From Marinobacterium sp. (lineage in GTDB: Bacteria; Pseudomonadota; Gammaproteobacteria; Pseudomonadales; Balneatricaceae), in the NCBI GenBank assembly GCA_030602245.1, contig JAUWAC010000001.1, positions 124,001-188,000 of the forward strand: 64,000 bases of DNA, written 5' to 3'. Within the stretch, counting starts at the first letter, position 1. The number at the start of each line of letters is the position of its first letter. The position numbers were made by a program, and so were the translations under genes. The notes under the pieces were generated by a model. That model worked only from the letters and a program-made list of their open reading frames with translations. It searched no databases and had not been told where the DNA came from. Below are positions 49,538 through 59,028 of this stretch, piece after piece.

Positions 49538-52500
49538 TCAGGCGTCGCTATCAGTCTCGCTGGCCTGAGTTGCCTGCTGACGACGGCGTACTTCGCGCGG
49601 GTCGTTGGGCGCCCGACGCGAGCGGCGACGGCGGCGTGCGGCGTTATCGGCCTCGCCCGGTTGAGCGTCCTGCTCGGCGGCTTCCGACTCCGACGCTGCT
49701 GTGGCTTCGTCGGTCACGGCCTGCGCTTCAGTCTCAGCCTTGAGCTCAGTTTCAGCCTCGGCTGACGCTGACGGCTGCGCGGCTTCCGCGTCGCTTGCGG
49801 CGTTTTCACCGGTGACTCGAGCGTCGTCGGACTTCGCTTCCGCCTCGCCGTCCGAAGCGAGCGGGGCGCTCTCAGACTGCTGCTCGGCCGCAGCGGTGTC
49901 CGCTTTCGGTGCTTCCTCGGTCACATCAGCCGAGTCAGTCTGAGCGGATGTCTGCTCTTCCTCTTCGCGCACTTTTTCCTCGCGCTTGTTGCGACGCGCA
50001 TTACCCTTGCCGCGAGGACGGCGTGGTTTGCTGCTGCCTTCGTCGTCTGACGCCGGCGCGTCCTTTTCCGCGTCGGCCTGATCAGTCGCTGGGGTCGGCT
50101 CTGCCTGCTGATCGGCGGATGCCTGGTCCTGAGCAATCGAAGGCTCTTTATCCTGCGCTGAGGGCTCTTCATGTTGCGCTGAGGGCTCTTCATTCTGCGC
50201 TGAGGGCTCTTCGTTCTGCGCTGAGGGCTCTTCGTCCGGCGCTGAAGGCTCTTCATTCCCCGCTGAAGGCTCCACATTTTGAGCAGAGGGTTCCTTCGCG
50301 CTATCGGCTGCTTCAGTCGCGTTGGTGGCGGCGACATCGGAGGACTCGCTGCCGGTTGCTTGTGCAGCCTGCTCCTCGGCGTCCGCCGTTGTTTCAGCTT
50401 CGCCCTTGGCATCGCTGCCCGGGGCCGCATCAGCTGAAGGCTCTTCGTTACGCGCGGCAGCTTCCTTATCCTGTGCGGCGACGGCGGTGTCATCGGACTG
50501 TGCCGGCTGCGCAGATGTTTCGTCAGCAGCGGTAGCCGTCTGAGCCGCAGCGGCAACGTCGCTACCGGCGTCGACCGGAGTGCGAGTGGCGGTACGCTCA
50601 TCACTTGCGCGGCGACGGCGACCGCGGCGACGGCTGCGGCTTTCCTCTTCGGTGGTGGAGGCTGTCTCAGTGCTGACAGCTTCCGTGTTACCGGATTCGG
50701 CCTGCGCGCTCTCCGTCGCGACGGCGTCTGTGCTGCGCTCCGGCGTCTGAGCGTCGTTACCGTTATCCGAATCGGTGTGACGGCGGCTGCGGCGACGGCG
50801 GCGGGAGCGGCCTTCCGGCTTCTCCTTGTTCTCCTTGTCGCTGCTGCGCTGCTCGCGCTCCTTTTCGCCGATCTGGGGCAGGGCCTGCTCCTGCTCGACG
50901 GTGATCACTTCATCGCTGTCGCGCGAACGGCGACGATCCGGGCGGTCGTCGCGGCGGTTACGGCGACGATCACCGTTGCTGCGTGAGCGACGATCGCGAC
51001 CACCTTTCTCATCTGTTTTATCATCCCGGCTCTGAGATTTGCTCTGCTTCGGCTCTTCGATCGGCTTGGGCTCTTCCGTGCGCTTGCCGAACAGGCTCTT
51101 CAGCGTCGCGACAACACGCTCGCCGAACGAGGGGCCGCTGGTGGCAGGGGCGGTAGCCGGTGCTGCCGGAGCCGGGCTTTGTGCGGCGGCGGCCGGTTCC
51201 GCTTCCTCGCGCACCTGCTGCGGCGCGCGGGCCGGCGGGACCACCGCCTGTACGGCTGCCTGTTCACGCTTGACCGGCGTCGCGGCGGACTCGTGTTCCT
51301 CTTCGCTGGGCTCCGGTTGCAGCGTGTAGCTCGGATCGTGTGTTGTCGAGACACTGTGGTCGTCACGCAGGCGAACCACTTCGTAGTGCGGCGTTTCCAT
51401 GTTCGGGTTCGGCACGATCACGACGCGAACGTCATGGCGCAGCTCCACCGCATGGACTTCGCGACGCTTCTCGTTGAGCAGGAAGGTCGCCACGCTGACC
51501 GGCAGAATGGCACGGATCTGGGCGGTGCGATCCTTGGCGGACTCCTCTTCGATCAGGCGCAGGATCGACAGCGCCAGTGATTCGGTATCGCGAATGGTGC
51601 CCTGACCGTTACAGCGCGGGCAGACATGGCCGCGGGATTCTGCCAGTGACGGACGCAGGCGCTGACGCGACATCTCCAGCAGACCAAAGCGGGAGATGCG
51701 ACCCATCTGGACGCGTGCGCGGTCCAGTTTCAGCGCATCGCGCAGACGATTTTCAACCTCGCGTTGATGCTTGATCGGTGTCATGTCGATGAAGTCGATC
51801 ACGATCAGGCCGCCAATATCTCGCAGGCGCAGCTGACGCGCGATCTCATCGGCCGCTTCGAGGTTGGTGTTGAGCGCGGTTTCTTCGATATCACCGCCGC
51901 GGGTGGCGCGGGCGGAGTTGATATCGATCGACACCAGGGCTTCGGTCGGGTCGATCACGATGGAGCCGCCGGAGGGCAGTTTGACTTCGCGCTCGAACGC
52001 GGTCTCGATCTGGGTTTCAATCTGGAAACGGTTGAACAGCGGGATCTGCTCCTTGTAGAGCTTGATCCGGCTCTCGTAGCTCGGCATGACCTGACGCGCG
52101 AACATCAGCGCCTGCTCATGCACGGCCGGGTCGTCGATCAGCACTTCGCCGATGTCGGAACGCAGATAATCGCGGATCGCACGAATAACGACGTTGCTTT
52201 CCTGATAGATCAGGAAGGGGGCTTTGCGTTCCTTACTGCTGGCGGTGATCGCATCCCACAGTGTCAGCAGGTAGTCCAGGTCCCACTGCAGCTCTTCGCT
52301 GGAGCGGCCGATACCGGCGGTGCGGACGATGGCGCCCATCGAATCGGGAATGTTGACGCCGGCAAGCGCTTCCTTCAGCTGGGTGCGCTCGTCGCCCTCG
52401 ATGCGGCGGGAGATGCCCCCGGCACGCGGGTTGTTCGGCATCAGAACCAGATAGCGACCGGCAAGGCTGATGAACGTCGTCAGCGCTGCACCCTTGTTAC

Positions 52501-52828
52501 CGCGCTCCTCCTTGTCGACCTGAACGATGACTTCAGTGCCTTCCTTGACCACGTCCCTGATGCTGGGGCGCTGACCTTTTTCGGGCTGTTTGCTGAAGTA
52601 TTCGCGAGAGATCTCTTTGAGGGGGAGGAAGCCGTGGCGTTCGGAGCCGTAATCAACGAAGGCGGCCTCAAGGCTGGGTTCGACGCGGGTGATGCGTCCC
52701 TTGTAGATGTTGGCCTTTTTCTGTTCGCGGCTATCCGATTCGATATCGAGGTCAAACAGACGCTGGCCGTCAACCAGCGCCACGCGCAACTCTTCAGGTT
52801 GAGTTGCGTTAATCAGCATTCTCTTCAT
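49538..52828 (-). CDS. rne: Ribonuclease E
   Basis: Essential endoribonuclease for mRNA decay and rRNA/tRNA processing, and scaffold of the RNA degradosome. The 1096-residue protein has the conserved catalytic half (about residues 1-510): start [19 protein letters not shown]1 domain with [16 protein letters not shown], the magnesium-binding Asp residues in SIDINSAR and VIDFIDM, and the zinc-link CPRCNG. The C-terminal half is low-complexity: arginine-rich RNA-binding patches (such as [15 protein letters not shown]) alternate with long acidic Ala/Glu/Ser stretches, including a tandem heptapeptide block. ATG 52828 has no ribosome site but matches the family start exactly. Confidence 0.97.
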   Translation of the reverse strand: MKRMLINATQPEELRVALVDGQRLFDLDIESDSREQKKANIYKGRITRVEPSLEAAFVDYGSERHGFLPLKEISREYFSKQPEKGQRPSIRDVVKEGTEVIVQVDKEERGNKGAALTTFISLAGRYLVLMPNNPRAGGISRRIEGDERTQLKEALAGVNIPDSMGAIVRTAGIGRSSEELQWDLDYLLTLWDAITASSKERKAPFLIYQESNVVIRAIRDYLRSDIGEVLIDDPAVHEQALMFARQVMPSYESRIKLYKEQIPLFNRFQIETQIETAFEREVKLPSGGSIVIDPTEALVSIDINSARATRGGDIEETALNTNLEAADEIARQLRLRDIGGLIVIDFIDMTPIKHQREVENRLRDALKLDRARVQMGRISRFGLLEMSRQRLRPSLAESRGHVCPRCNGQGTIRDTESLALSILRLIEEESAKDRTAQIRAILPVSVATFLLNEKRREVHAVELRHDVRVVIVPNPNMETPHYEVVRLRDDHSVSTTHDPSYTLQPEPSEEEHESAATPVKREQAAVQAVVPPARAPQQVREEAEPAAAAQSPAPAAPATAPATSGPSFGERVVATLKSLFGKRTEEPKPIEEPKQSKSQSRDDKTDEKGGRDRRSRSNGDRRRNRRDDRPDRRRSRDSDEVITVEQEQALPQIGEKEREQRSSDKENKEKPEGRSRRRRRSRRHTDSDNGNDAQTPERSTDAVATESAQAESGNTEAVSTETASTTEEESRSRRRGRRRRASDERTATRTPVDAGSDVAAAAQTATAADETSAQPAQSDDTAVAAQDKEAAARNEEPSADAAPGSDAKGEAETTADAEEQAAQATGSESSDVAATNATEAADSAKEPSAQNVEPSAGNEEPSAPDEEPSAQNEEPSAQNEEPSAQHEEPSAQDKEPSIAQDQASADQQAEPTPATDQADAEKDAPASDDEGSSKPRRPRGKGNARRNKREEKVREEEEQTSAQTDSADVTEEAPKADTAAAEQQSESAPLASDGEAEAKSDDARVTGENAASDAEAAQPSASAEAETELKAETEAQAVTDEATAASESEAAEQDAQPGEADNAARRRRRSRRAPNDPREVRRRQQATQASETDSDA
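50140..50286 (-). repeat. 21-bp tandem repeat within rne (heptapeptide EEPSAQN-like)
   Basis: Seven consecutive 21-bp units, of the form AGGGCTCTTCATTCTGCGCTG on the plus strand, start at 50140, 50161, 50182, 50203, 50224, 50245 and 50266, with a partial eighth at 50287. On the coding strand they read as a repeated heptapeptide, EEPSAQN with variants. The central units are nearly identical, and outer ones have diverged, as expected of replication slippage with decay at the edges. Confidence 0.9.
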
Positions 52829-53273
52829 GTTGTTATGCGTTCTCAACAAACGCAACGCTCAACCGCCGGAGCCAGTCCGGTGTGTGAAGATGACGCCCAG
52901 TCTTTTCGACTGCGCCGTTCGCGCCCGGAGTGTCACGGCAAATGGCGGTGACGGCGTCAGGGCAGGGCGCTAATGGCGACCAAACGGATCGCACATTGAA
53001 TCTGCGGTGGAGGAAACGCTGACCTCTGTCGTTATAGTTGCTGGCTGTGGCTGCCGCGTGGGGCAGGTTCCGGGTCAGCGTGCGTCTCCACCTTCAACTG
53101 GGCCTTCGGACATCAGGCGAAGGCCGTGAAAGCGTTACGTAAAAACAGGTTTGATTTCGTATGAAACCGTCATTTCTGCCGTCGGTCGGATCGTGCGCAG
53201 CCACGCTTCAAGGTGTGGATGAGGGGCCGGCGCCGTGGATTCAAAAATAGCTAAAGCCAACCGCCTGCGGCAT
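52829..53273 (-). promoter_or_regulatory. Long 5' leader of rne mRNA
   Basis: No gene is visible in the 502 bp between rne and rluC. Given the minus-strand promoter at 53280-53308, rne mRNA would carry a leader of roughly 445 nt before its start codon. In E. coli a leader of about 360 nt folds into hairpins through which RNase E controls its own message. The length here fits such a design; several stems are possible, for example GGCCTTCGCCTGATGTCCGAAGGCC-type pairing at 53102-53128. Confidence 0.6.
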
Positions 53274-53279
53274 CGCTAG

Positions 53280-53308
53280 AATATATCAGCTAACCCCATG
53301 AGCATCAA
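53280..53308 (-). promoter_or_regulatory. Predicted sigma-70 promoter of rne
   Basis: On the minus strand TTGATG (53308-53303) and TATATT (53285-53280) are separated by exactly 17 bp. It lies only 23 bp upstream of the rluC start, so rne and rluC transcription must overlap or compete here. Confidence 0.7.
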
Positions 53309-53330
53309 CGAACGGATATAGCGACAATCG

Positions 53331-54326
53331 ATGGCAGAGCAGAGTACCGGCGCCGCTGGCGGCGTCCAGTTCATTACCGTTGACGACGACCAGGGTGGGC
53401 AACGCATAGACAATTTTCTGCGCACGGCACTGAAGGGAGCGCCGAAAAGCCTCATCTATCGTGTCCTGCGCAAGGGTGAAGTGCGTGTTAACAAAAAGCG
53501 GACGAAACCGGATTACAAGCTGCAACCGGGCGACCTGATCCGCATCCCGCCGGTGCGCCTGCCGGAAAAGGGCGACGCTCCGGTGGTCGGGCAGGGGCTG
53601 CTGGAACACCTTGAGCAGGCGGTTCTGTATGAGGATGACGCGCTGATGGTGATCAACAAGCCGTCCGGTCTGGCCGTCCACGGCGGCAGCGGTGTCAGTC
53701 TCGGCATGATCGAGGCGGTGCGTCAGCTACGCCCCAATGCGCGGTTCCTCGAGCTGGTGCACCGGCTCGATCGTGACACCTCCGGCTGTATCATGCTGGC
53801 CAAAAAGCGCTCCATGCTGCGCTATCTGCACGAAGTCCTGCGCCAGCGCCGGGTGCAGAAGATCTATCAGGCATTGGTGCAGGGCCGCTGGGAGGCGCGC
53901 GATAAAAAGATCGACGCGCCGCTGAAGCGCTTTGAATTGAAATCCGGTGAACGTATGGTGCGTGTCGATGAGTCCGGCAAGCCCTCGCTGACCGAGTTTC
54001 GTGTATTGAGACGGTTTGGTCCCATAGCTACGCTGGTCGAGGCGCGGCCCAGGACCGGCCGGACACATCAGATTCGTGTCCATACCCAGTTTACCGGACA
54101 CCCGATCATCGGCGACCCCAAGTACGGCAGCGACGAGATCAACGAGACATTTCGCGCGCTCGGGTTTCGCCGCCTGATGCTGCATGCGGCGGCACTGCAG
54201 CTGGAACTTCCCGACGGCACCCCGCTGCGGGTGGAAGCGCCGCTGGAATCCGAAATCGTGACGGCGCTGGAGCAGCTGTCGTCCCAGAGTCAAACCAAAC
54301 AGGACCAGGATGTTGAACGTGAGTGA
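53331..54326 (+). CDS. rluC: 23S rRNA pseudouridine synthase RluC
   Basis: Converts uridines 955, 2504 and 2580 (E. coli numbering) of 23S rRNA to pseudouridine. The 331-residue protein has an N-terminal S4 RNA-binding domain ([20 protein letters not shown]...VRVNKKR, in outline) and the RluA-type catalytic domain with the nucleophile Asp in [17 protein letters not shown]. Other family segments are [13 protein letters not shown] and PIIGDPKYG. It is divergent from rne, as in E. coli. A KfrA-like gene overlaps its end by 17 bases. Confidence 0.95.
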   Translation: MAEQSTGAAGGVQFITVDDDQGGQRIDNFLRTALKGAPKSLIYRVLRKGEVRVNKKRTKPDYKLQPGDLIRIPPVRLPEKGDAPVVGQGLLEHLEQAVLYEDDALMVINKPSGLAVHGGSGVSLGMIEAVRQLRPNARFLELVHRLDRDTSGCIMLAKKRSMLRYLHEVLRQRRVQKIYQALVQGRWEARDKKIDAPLKRFELKSGERMVRVDESGKPSLTEFRVLRRFGPIATLVEARPRTGRTHQIRVHTQFTGHPIIGDPKYGSDEINETFRALGFRRLMLHAAALQLELPDGTPLRVEAPLESEIVTALEQLSSQSQTKQDQDVERE

Positions 54327-55416
54327 GCGGGATCTGAACCGTATTTTTTCCATCGCCGACGCTGAGTTGTTGAGCGGCAAGGCGCCGCATGCGGAGCGGA
54401 TCGCGACCGAGACCGGGCTGTCGCCTTCCGATGTCGAGGCGGCGCTGGATCAGTGGTGGCAGTCGCTGAACGGACGGGTGCAGCTGGGCGGCCGAGGGGG
54501 TTCGCTGCCGGAGATGCCTGAGTCGATGGCACAGTCATTCATGCGCATCTGGCAGCAGGCGCTGCAGGAGGCTCAGGCCAGCATTCACCTGCACCGACAG
54601 CAGCACGAGGTCGGTGAGGAGGAGAGTCGTCGTATCAGCGAGGAGGCGTTGCGGCAGTCTCAGCAGGTGCAGCAGGAGCTGGAGGCACGCTACCGCGAAC
54701 AGGGTGGGCGGCTGGAAGAGGCACGCCAGCTGGCCAAATCGCTGGAGGCCGAAATCACGGTATTGAAGAATAATCTGGCCGGCGAGACCGCCGAACGCAA
54801 GCAGGAAGAGCAGAAGCGCGCCAACCTCGAGCACGAGATGAGCCAGCTGCGCAAGCAGTTCGATGACTACCGCCGCACGGCCGAACAGCGATTCAAGGAC
54901 GAACAGCGCAAGAGTGTCGATGCCGCGGCAAAAGCCGAGGTCGAGGTGCGTCATTATCGCAGCATGCTCGACAAAGTCAGGGATGAGGCCGGTCGCAAGG
55001 AGGCCGCTCTGACCCGCGAAGTCCATGACCTTCAGGGTCAGCTGGCGCGGCGGGATGTCCGTATCGACACACAGAACAGCCAGATCAAGGCGCTCGAAGA
55101 GGAGTTGGCGGCGATCAAGCAGGATGTCGGGACTCAGCACCGTGATCTGACGAAAATCAACAGCAATCTGCTATCTGAGCGTAATAAAAACAAGCGCCTG
55201 GAAGATCGGATTAAAGAACTGCAAGACGAAGTGCAACGTCTCAATCAGCGCTCGATGACCGCCTCCGCCGATGCCACCCGGCGCGAGAATGCGCTGCGGG
55301 CACAGCTGAAAGAGAAGGAGGATGCGGTGCTGAAGGCGCAGGCGCGCTGCAACGCGCTGGAGAAACGCCTCGTGGCGCAGGACGAGGAGATTCGTCGTCT
55401 CAGCGCACGCCTTTGA
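54310..55416 (+). CDS. KfrA-like DNA-binding coiled-coil protein
   Basis: A 368-residue protein. The first 90 residues look like a KfrA-type N-terminal DNA-binding domain ([34 protein letters not shown] resembles its helix-turn-helix), and the rest, about residues 95-365, is an almost unbroken coiled coil rich in Glu, Gln, Lys and Arg with heptad spacing. KfrA proteins of broad-host-range plasmids bind DNA and assemble along it. Chromosomal relatives are of unknown role. ATG 54310 lies inside rluC; a GTG at 54319 is an alternative. No plasmid functions are nearby. The domain call is by pattern and should be verified. Confidence 0.75.
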   Translation: MLNVSERDLNRIFSIADAELLSGKAPHAERIATETGLSPSDVEAALDQWWQSLNGRVQLGGRGGSLPEMPESMAQSFMRIWQQALQEAQASIHLHRQQHEVGEEESRRISEEALRQSQQVQQELEARYREQGGRLEEARQLAKSLEAEITVLKNNLAGETAERKQEEQKRANLEHEMSQLRKQFDDYRRTAEQRFKDEQRKSVDAAAKAEVEVRHYRSMLDKVRDEAGRKEAALTREVHDLQGQLARRDVRIDTQNSQIKALEEELAAIKQDVGTQHRDLTKINSNLLSERNKNKRLEDRIKELQDEVQRLNQRSMTASADATRRENALRAQLKEKEDAVLKAQARCNALEKRLVAQDEEIRRLSARL

Positions 55417-55475
55417 TTCGTCTGTCTGCGCTGCGCAGAGATAGCGCAGACGGTGGGTGTGATTGTTGATGCTAA

Positions 55476-56549
<1,074 letters not shown>

Positions 56550-56587
56550 GCCCGGCAGCTCATCGTCTGAATGCCTGAGCCGCGGGC

Positions 56588-57646
56588 TCAGGCGGAGACC
56601 GGTGCGCCACTGTCGCGGTTAACGCCCAGCTCCATTGCGCTGGCCAGGCGCCGGTAGCTGGCGATGCGATCTGCAAACCGGTAGGTTACGTTGACCGCCA
56701 GAATTTCATCCACGTCATGGTAGTTGGCCAGCGCCTCAAGCTGTTCGCGACACTGCTCGGGCGTGCCCAGTACCATCGAATTCAGTGTTTCGTCGAAGTA
56801 GGCCTGATCAGACAGCGGCAGCTGGTGGTACAGCTCCTGCACACGCTCGGGCGTGTGCAGGGGTTCGCGGCGACCGTGCAGAAATGCCTGTACTTTCCAG
56901 TAGGTGTGGGAGCCGGCGAGGAAGCGTGCCTCTTCACGGCTGTCCGCGCAGATGACCGCGGCTGCGAGCATCGCTTCGGGCTGGCGCATGAAGCCGCTGG
57001 CACGGAAGGCTTGACGATAACTGGCGATGATGTCGGGGCCGCGGTGCTCGGTACCGATAAACAGTGCGAGCACGAAACCGGCGCCCAGTGCACCGGCAAG
57101 ACGTGTCGAGCCACTGCCCGAGCCCAGTACCCAGGGCGTGGGCGGAAGCGCATTCCCCGGCATTGCTTTCAGACCGGCAAAGCGGTGTCCCTCGGACAGC
57201 GGGCCGCGCAGCATCTGCAGCAGATCGTCGAGCTGTTCGGGGTAGCGCTCGGCGCCTCGTGGTGCAGCCGGGTAGCCAAGTGCGTGGGTCGACAGGCTGC
57301 TGCCACCCGGTGCGCGGCCCACGCCAAGGTCGATGCGTCCCGGGAACAGTGCCTGCAGGGATGAGAACTGTTCGGCCACTTTCAATGGGCTGTAGTGTGA
57401 CAGCATGACGCCGCCGGAACCGACCCGGATGCGCTCGGTGCGTGCAGCAATGGCCGCGATCAGCACTTCCGGTGCGGGGCTGGCATAGCTCGGCGTATTA
57501 TGGTGCTCGGCGATCCAGTAACGGCTGTAGCCGGCACTGTCGCAGAAGCGGGCCAGCTCCACACTGCGCTGCAGCGCTTCGCTGCCGGGGCGGCCATCAT
57601 GGATCGGGGACTGGTCGACGACGCCGATGCGCAGCTGTCTGCTCAT
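56588..57646 (-). CDS. LLM class flavin-dependent oxidoreductase (luciferase-like)
   Basis: A 352-residue monooxygenase-like protein of the bacterial luciferase superfamily, close to the E. coli YhbW type by its features: LRIGVVDQSPIHDG at the start, SRYWIAEHHNTPSYASPAPEVLIAA, RIRVGSGGVMLSHYSPLKVAEQF and the flavin-site GRIDLGVGRAPGG. Substrate and reductase partner are unknown. Its ATG overlaps the stop of the upstream GlcG-like gene (ATGA), so the two are translated together. It ends 38 bp from the convergent cysB stop, with no obvious terminator between. Confidence 0.88.
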   Translation of the reverse strand: MSRQLRIGVVDQSPIHDGRPGSEALQRSVELARFCDSAGYSRYWIAEHHNTPSYASPAPEVLIAAIAARTERIRVGSGGVMLSHYSPLKVAEQFSSLQALFPGRIDLGVGRAPGGSSLSTHALGYPAAPRGAERYPEQLDDLLQMLRGPLSEGHRFAGLKAMPGNALPPTPWVLGSGSGSTRLAGALGAGFVLALFIGTEHRGPDIIASYRQAFRASGFMRQPEAMLAAAVICADSREEARFLAGSHTYWKVQAFLHGRREPLHTPERVQELYHQLPLSDQAYFDETLNSMVLGTPEQCREQLEALANYHDVDEILAVNVTYRFADRIASYRRLASAMELGVNRDSGAPVSA

Positions 57647-58038
57647 GCCAGTACCTCCAGCGCCTTTTCAGCCACCCGCACATCCTCTTCGGCACTGCCG
57701 CCAGAGACGCCGATGGCACCGATCAACTCGCCATTCTGTTCGATCGGCAGTCCGCCACCAAACAGCATCAGGCCGCCGTTACTGAGCTCGAAGCCGGTCA
57801 GCTCGTGTTCGCGGACGATCTTGCCGATCGTATCGCTGGGGGCACGGAACATCGCCGCGCAGTGTGCCTTGCGGCGTGCAATGTCGGCGGATGCGGCGAA
57901 GGCGCCATCCATGCGGCAGAACTGCAGCAGATGTCCGCCGGCGTCGCTCAGCGCGATGCTCATGCTGCAGCCCATCTCGGCGGCCGCCTTACGTGCGGCG
58001 GCGATGATCCGGTCGCACTGTTCTGTATTCAAAGCCAT
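57643..58038 (-). CDS. GlcG/HbpS family haem-binding-like protein
   Basis: A 131-residue protein of the GlcG/HbpS/PduO-like family. Visible features are MSIALSDAGGHLLQFCRMDGA, ARRKAHCAAMFRAPS, the glycine-rich GGLMLFGGGLPIEQNGELIGAIGVSGGS and the final DVRVAEKALE. Family members bind haem or cofactors, but the role is mostly unknown. It has no signal peptide. It is the first gene of a two-gene unit with the flavin monooxygenase and is divergent from thrH. Confidence 0.85.
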   Translation of the reverse strand: MALNTEQCDRIIAAARKAAAEMGCSMSIALSDAGGHLLQFCRMDGAFAASADIARRKAHCAAMFRAPSDTIGKIVREHELTGFELSNGGLMLFGGGLPIEQNGELIGAIGVSGGSAEEDVRVAEKALEVLA

Positions 58039-58085
58039 GGTTTTACTCAGCCCAATTGTTCTTTCTCAGACTCCATTTTAAGGAA

Positions 58086-58105
58086 GCGCAGCGGAATTGC
58101 TGCGC
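58086..58105 (-). other. Inverted repeat in the leader of the GlcG-like gene
   Basis: GCGCAGC (58086-58092) and GCTGCGC (58099-58105) are perfect complements across 6 bases. It lies 48 bp upstream of the GlcG-like start. It may be a leader hairpin or an operator; there is no T run. Apart from this and the thrH promoter, the 297-bp gap between the two divergent genes shows nothing I can name. Confidence 0.4.
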
Positions 58106-58271
58106 AGCAATAAGGGAAGACCAATTCCCGCATTTGGGAGTGAGTGGGGGTATTACGAGGGTGCTGCAGCCTTGCCGAGCGCAACGCAGGAAACCAGACC
58201 TCCGCTGGTGCCAGATGGGGCGCTGTGCGCGCAGAGCCGTGCAATGAGGCCGTGCCGGTGCGCGCGTCGCG

Positions 58272-58300
58272 TTGAAAGGATGCGGTCTTCGGGGTACAGT
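58272..58300 (+). promoter_or_regulatory. Predicted sigma-70 promoter of thrH
   Basis: TTGAAA (58272-58277) and TACAGT (58295-58300) are separated by 17 bp and lie 36 bp before the thrH start. Confidence 0.6.
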
Positions 58301-58335
58301 TTCGCCGAATTTCAAGCAATTGCGGAGAATTGAGC

Positions 58336-58953
58336 GTGGAACTGGCCTGTCTTGACCTGGAAGGGGTACTCATCCCGGAAATCTGGATCGCATTCGCCGA
58401 GGAAACCGGCATCGAGGCGCTGAAGGCCACGACCCGCGATATTCCTGATTATGATGTGCTGATGAAGCAGCGCCTGTCGATTCTCGACCAGCACGGCCTG
58501 ACGCTGCCGCAGATACAGGACACCATCAGTCGGCTGCGTCCGCTGGACGGTGCCGCCGAATTTGTCGACTGGCTGCGCGAGCGTTTTCAGGTGGTTATCC
58601 TGTCCGATACCTTCTACGAGTTTGCGGCACCGCTGATGAAGCAGCTCGGCTTTCCGACGCTGTTATGCCACAAACTTGAAGTGGACGGGCAGGGGCGCAT
58701 CACCGACTACACACTGCGTCAGCGTGATCCTAAGCGTCAGTCGGTGCGCGCGTTCCAGCTGCTGAACTACCGGGTGATTGCCGCTGGCGACTCCTACAAC
58801 GATACGACGATGCTGGCGCAGGCGGAGGCCGGTATCCTGTTCCATGCACCGGATAACGTCATCGCAGAGTTTCCGCAGTTCCCTGCGGTGCACAGCTACG
58901 AAGATCTGAAGAAGGAGTTCGTCAAGGCGAGTAACCGTGATCTGAGCCTCTGA
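58336..58953 (+). CDS. thrH: Phosphoserine phosphatase / homoserine phosphotransferase ThrH
   Basis: HAD-family enzyme that dephosphorylates phosphoserine and can transfer the phosphate to homoserine, linking serine and threonine synthesis. The 205-residue protein follows Pseudomonas ThrH nearly throughout: ELACLDLEGVLIPEIWIAFAE at the start, TTRDIPDYDVLMKQRL, VILSDTFYEFA and AAGDSYNDTTML. The first HAD motif reads DLEG, with Glu in the second acidic place, which is normal for ThrH. GTG 58336 has GGAG 8 bases upstream; a TTG two codons earlier is less likely. It converges on pabB across a terminator. Confidence 0.95.
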   Translation: MELACLDLEGVLIPEIWIAFAEETGIEALKATTRDIPDYDVLMKQRLSILDQHGLTLPQIQDTISRLRPLDGAAEFVDWLRERFQVVILSDTFYEFAAPLMKQLGFPTLLCHKLEVDGQGRITDYTLRQRDPKRQSVRAFQLLNYRVIAAGDSYNDTTMLAQAEAGILFHAPDNVIAEFPQFPAVHSYEDLKKEFVKASNRDLSL

Positions 58954-58988
58954 GCCGGCGGCGTCGGTCTGAGTCCGGTTGATTGAAC

Positions 58989-59012
58989 AAGCCCGCGCGC
59001 GCGGGCTTTTTT
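58989..59012. terminator. Terminator between thrH and pabB
   Basis: AAGCCCGC-GCGC-GCGGGCTT with six T residues, 36 bp after the thrH stop. On the pabB side only a short A run is present, so it works best for thrH. Confidence 0.88.
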
Positions 59013-59028
59013 GCGTCAGCTGACGGAG

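Noticed and set aside
50140-50286. CRISPR-like array
   Set aside because: The 21-bp units are contiguous with no spacers and are in frame inside rne, so they are a coding tandem repeat.
49909-50535. Open frame on the plus strand across the rne tail
   Set aside because: It is the complement of the low-complexity RNase E tail; its [10 protein letters not shown]-type repeats are only the 21-bp repeat in another frame.
58056-58247. 63-codon open frame in the gap between the GlcG-like gene and thrH
   Set aside because: No ribosome site, no recognisable family and a composition unlike coding sequence; it also lies over the divergent leader and inverted repeat.
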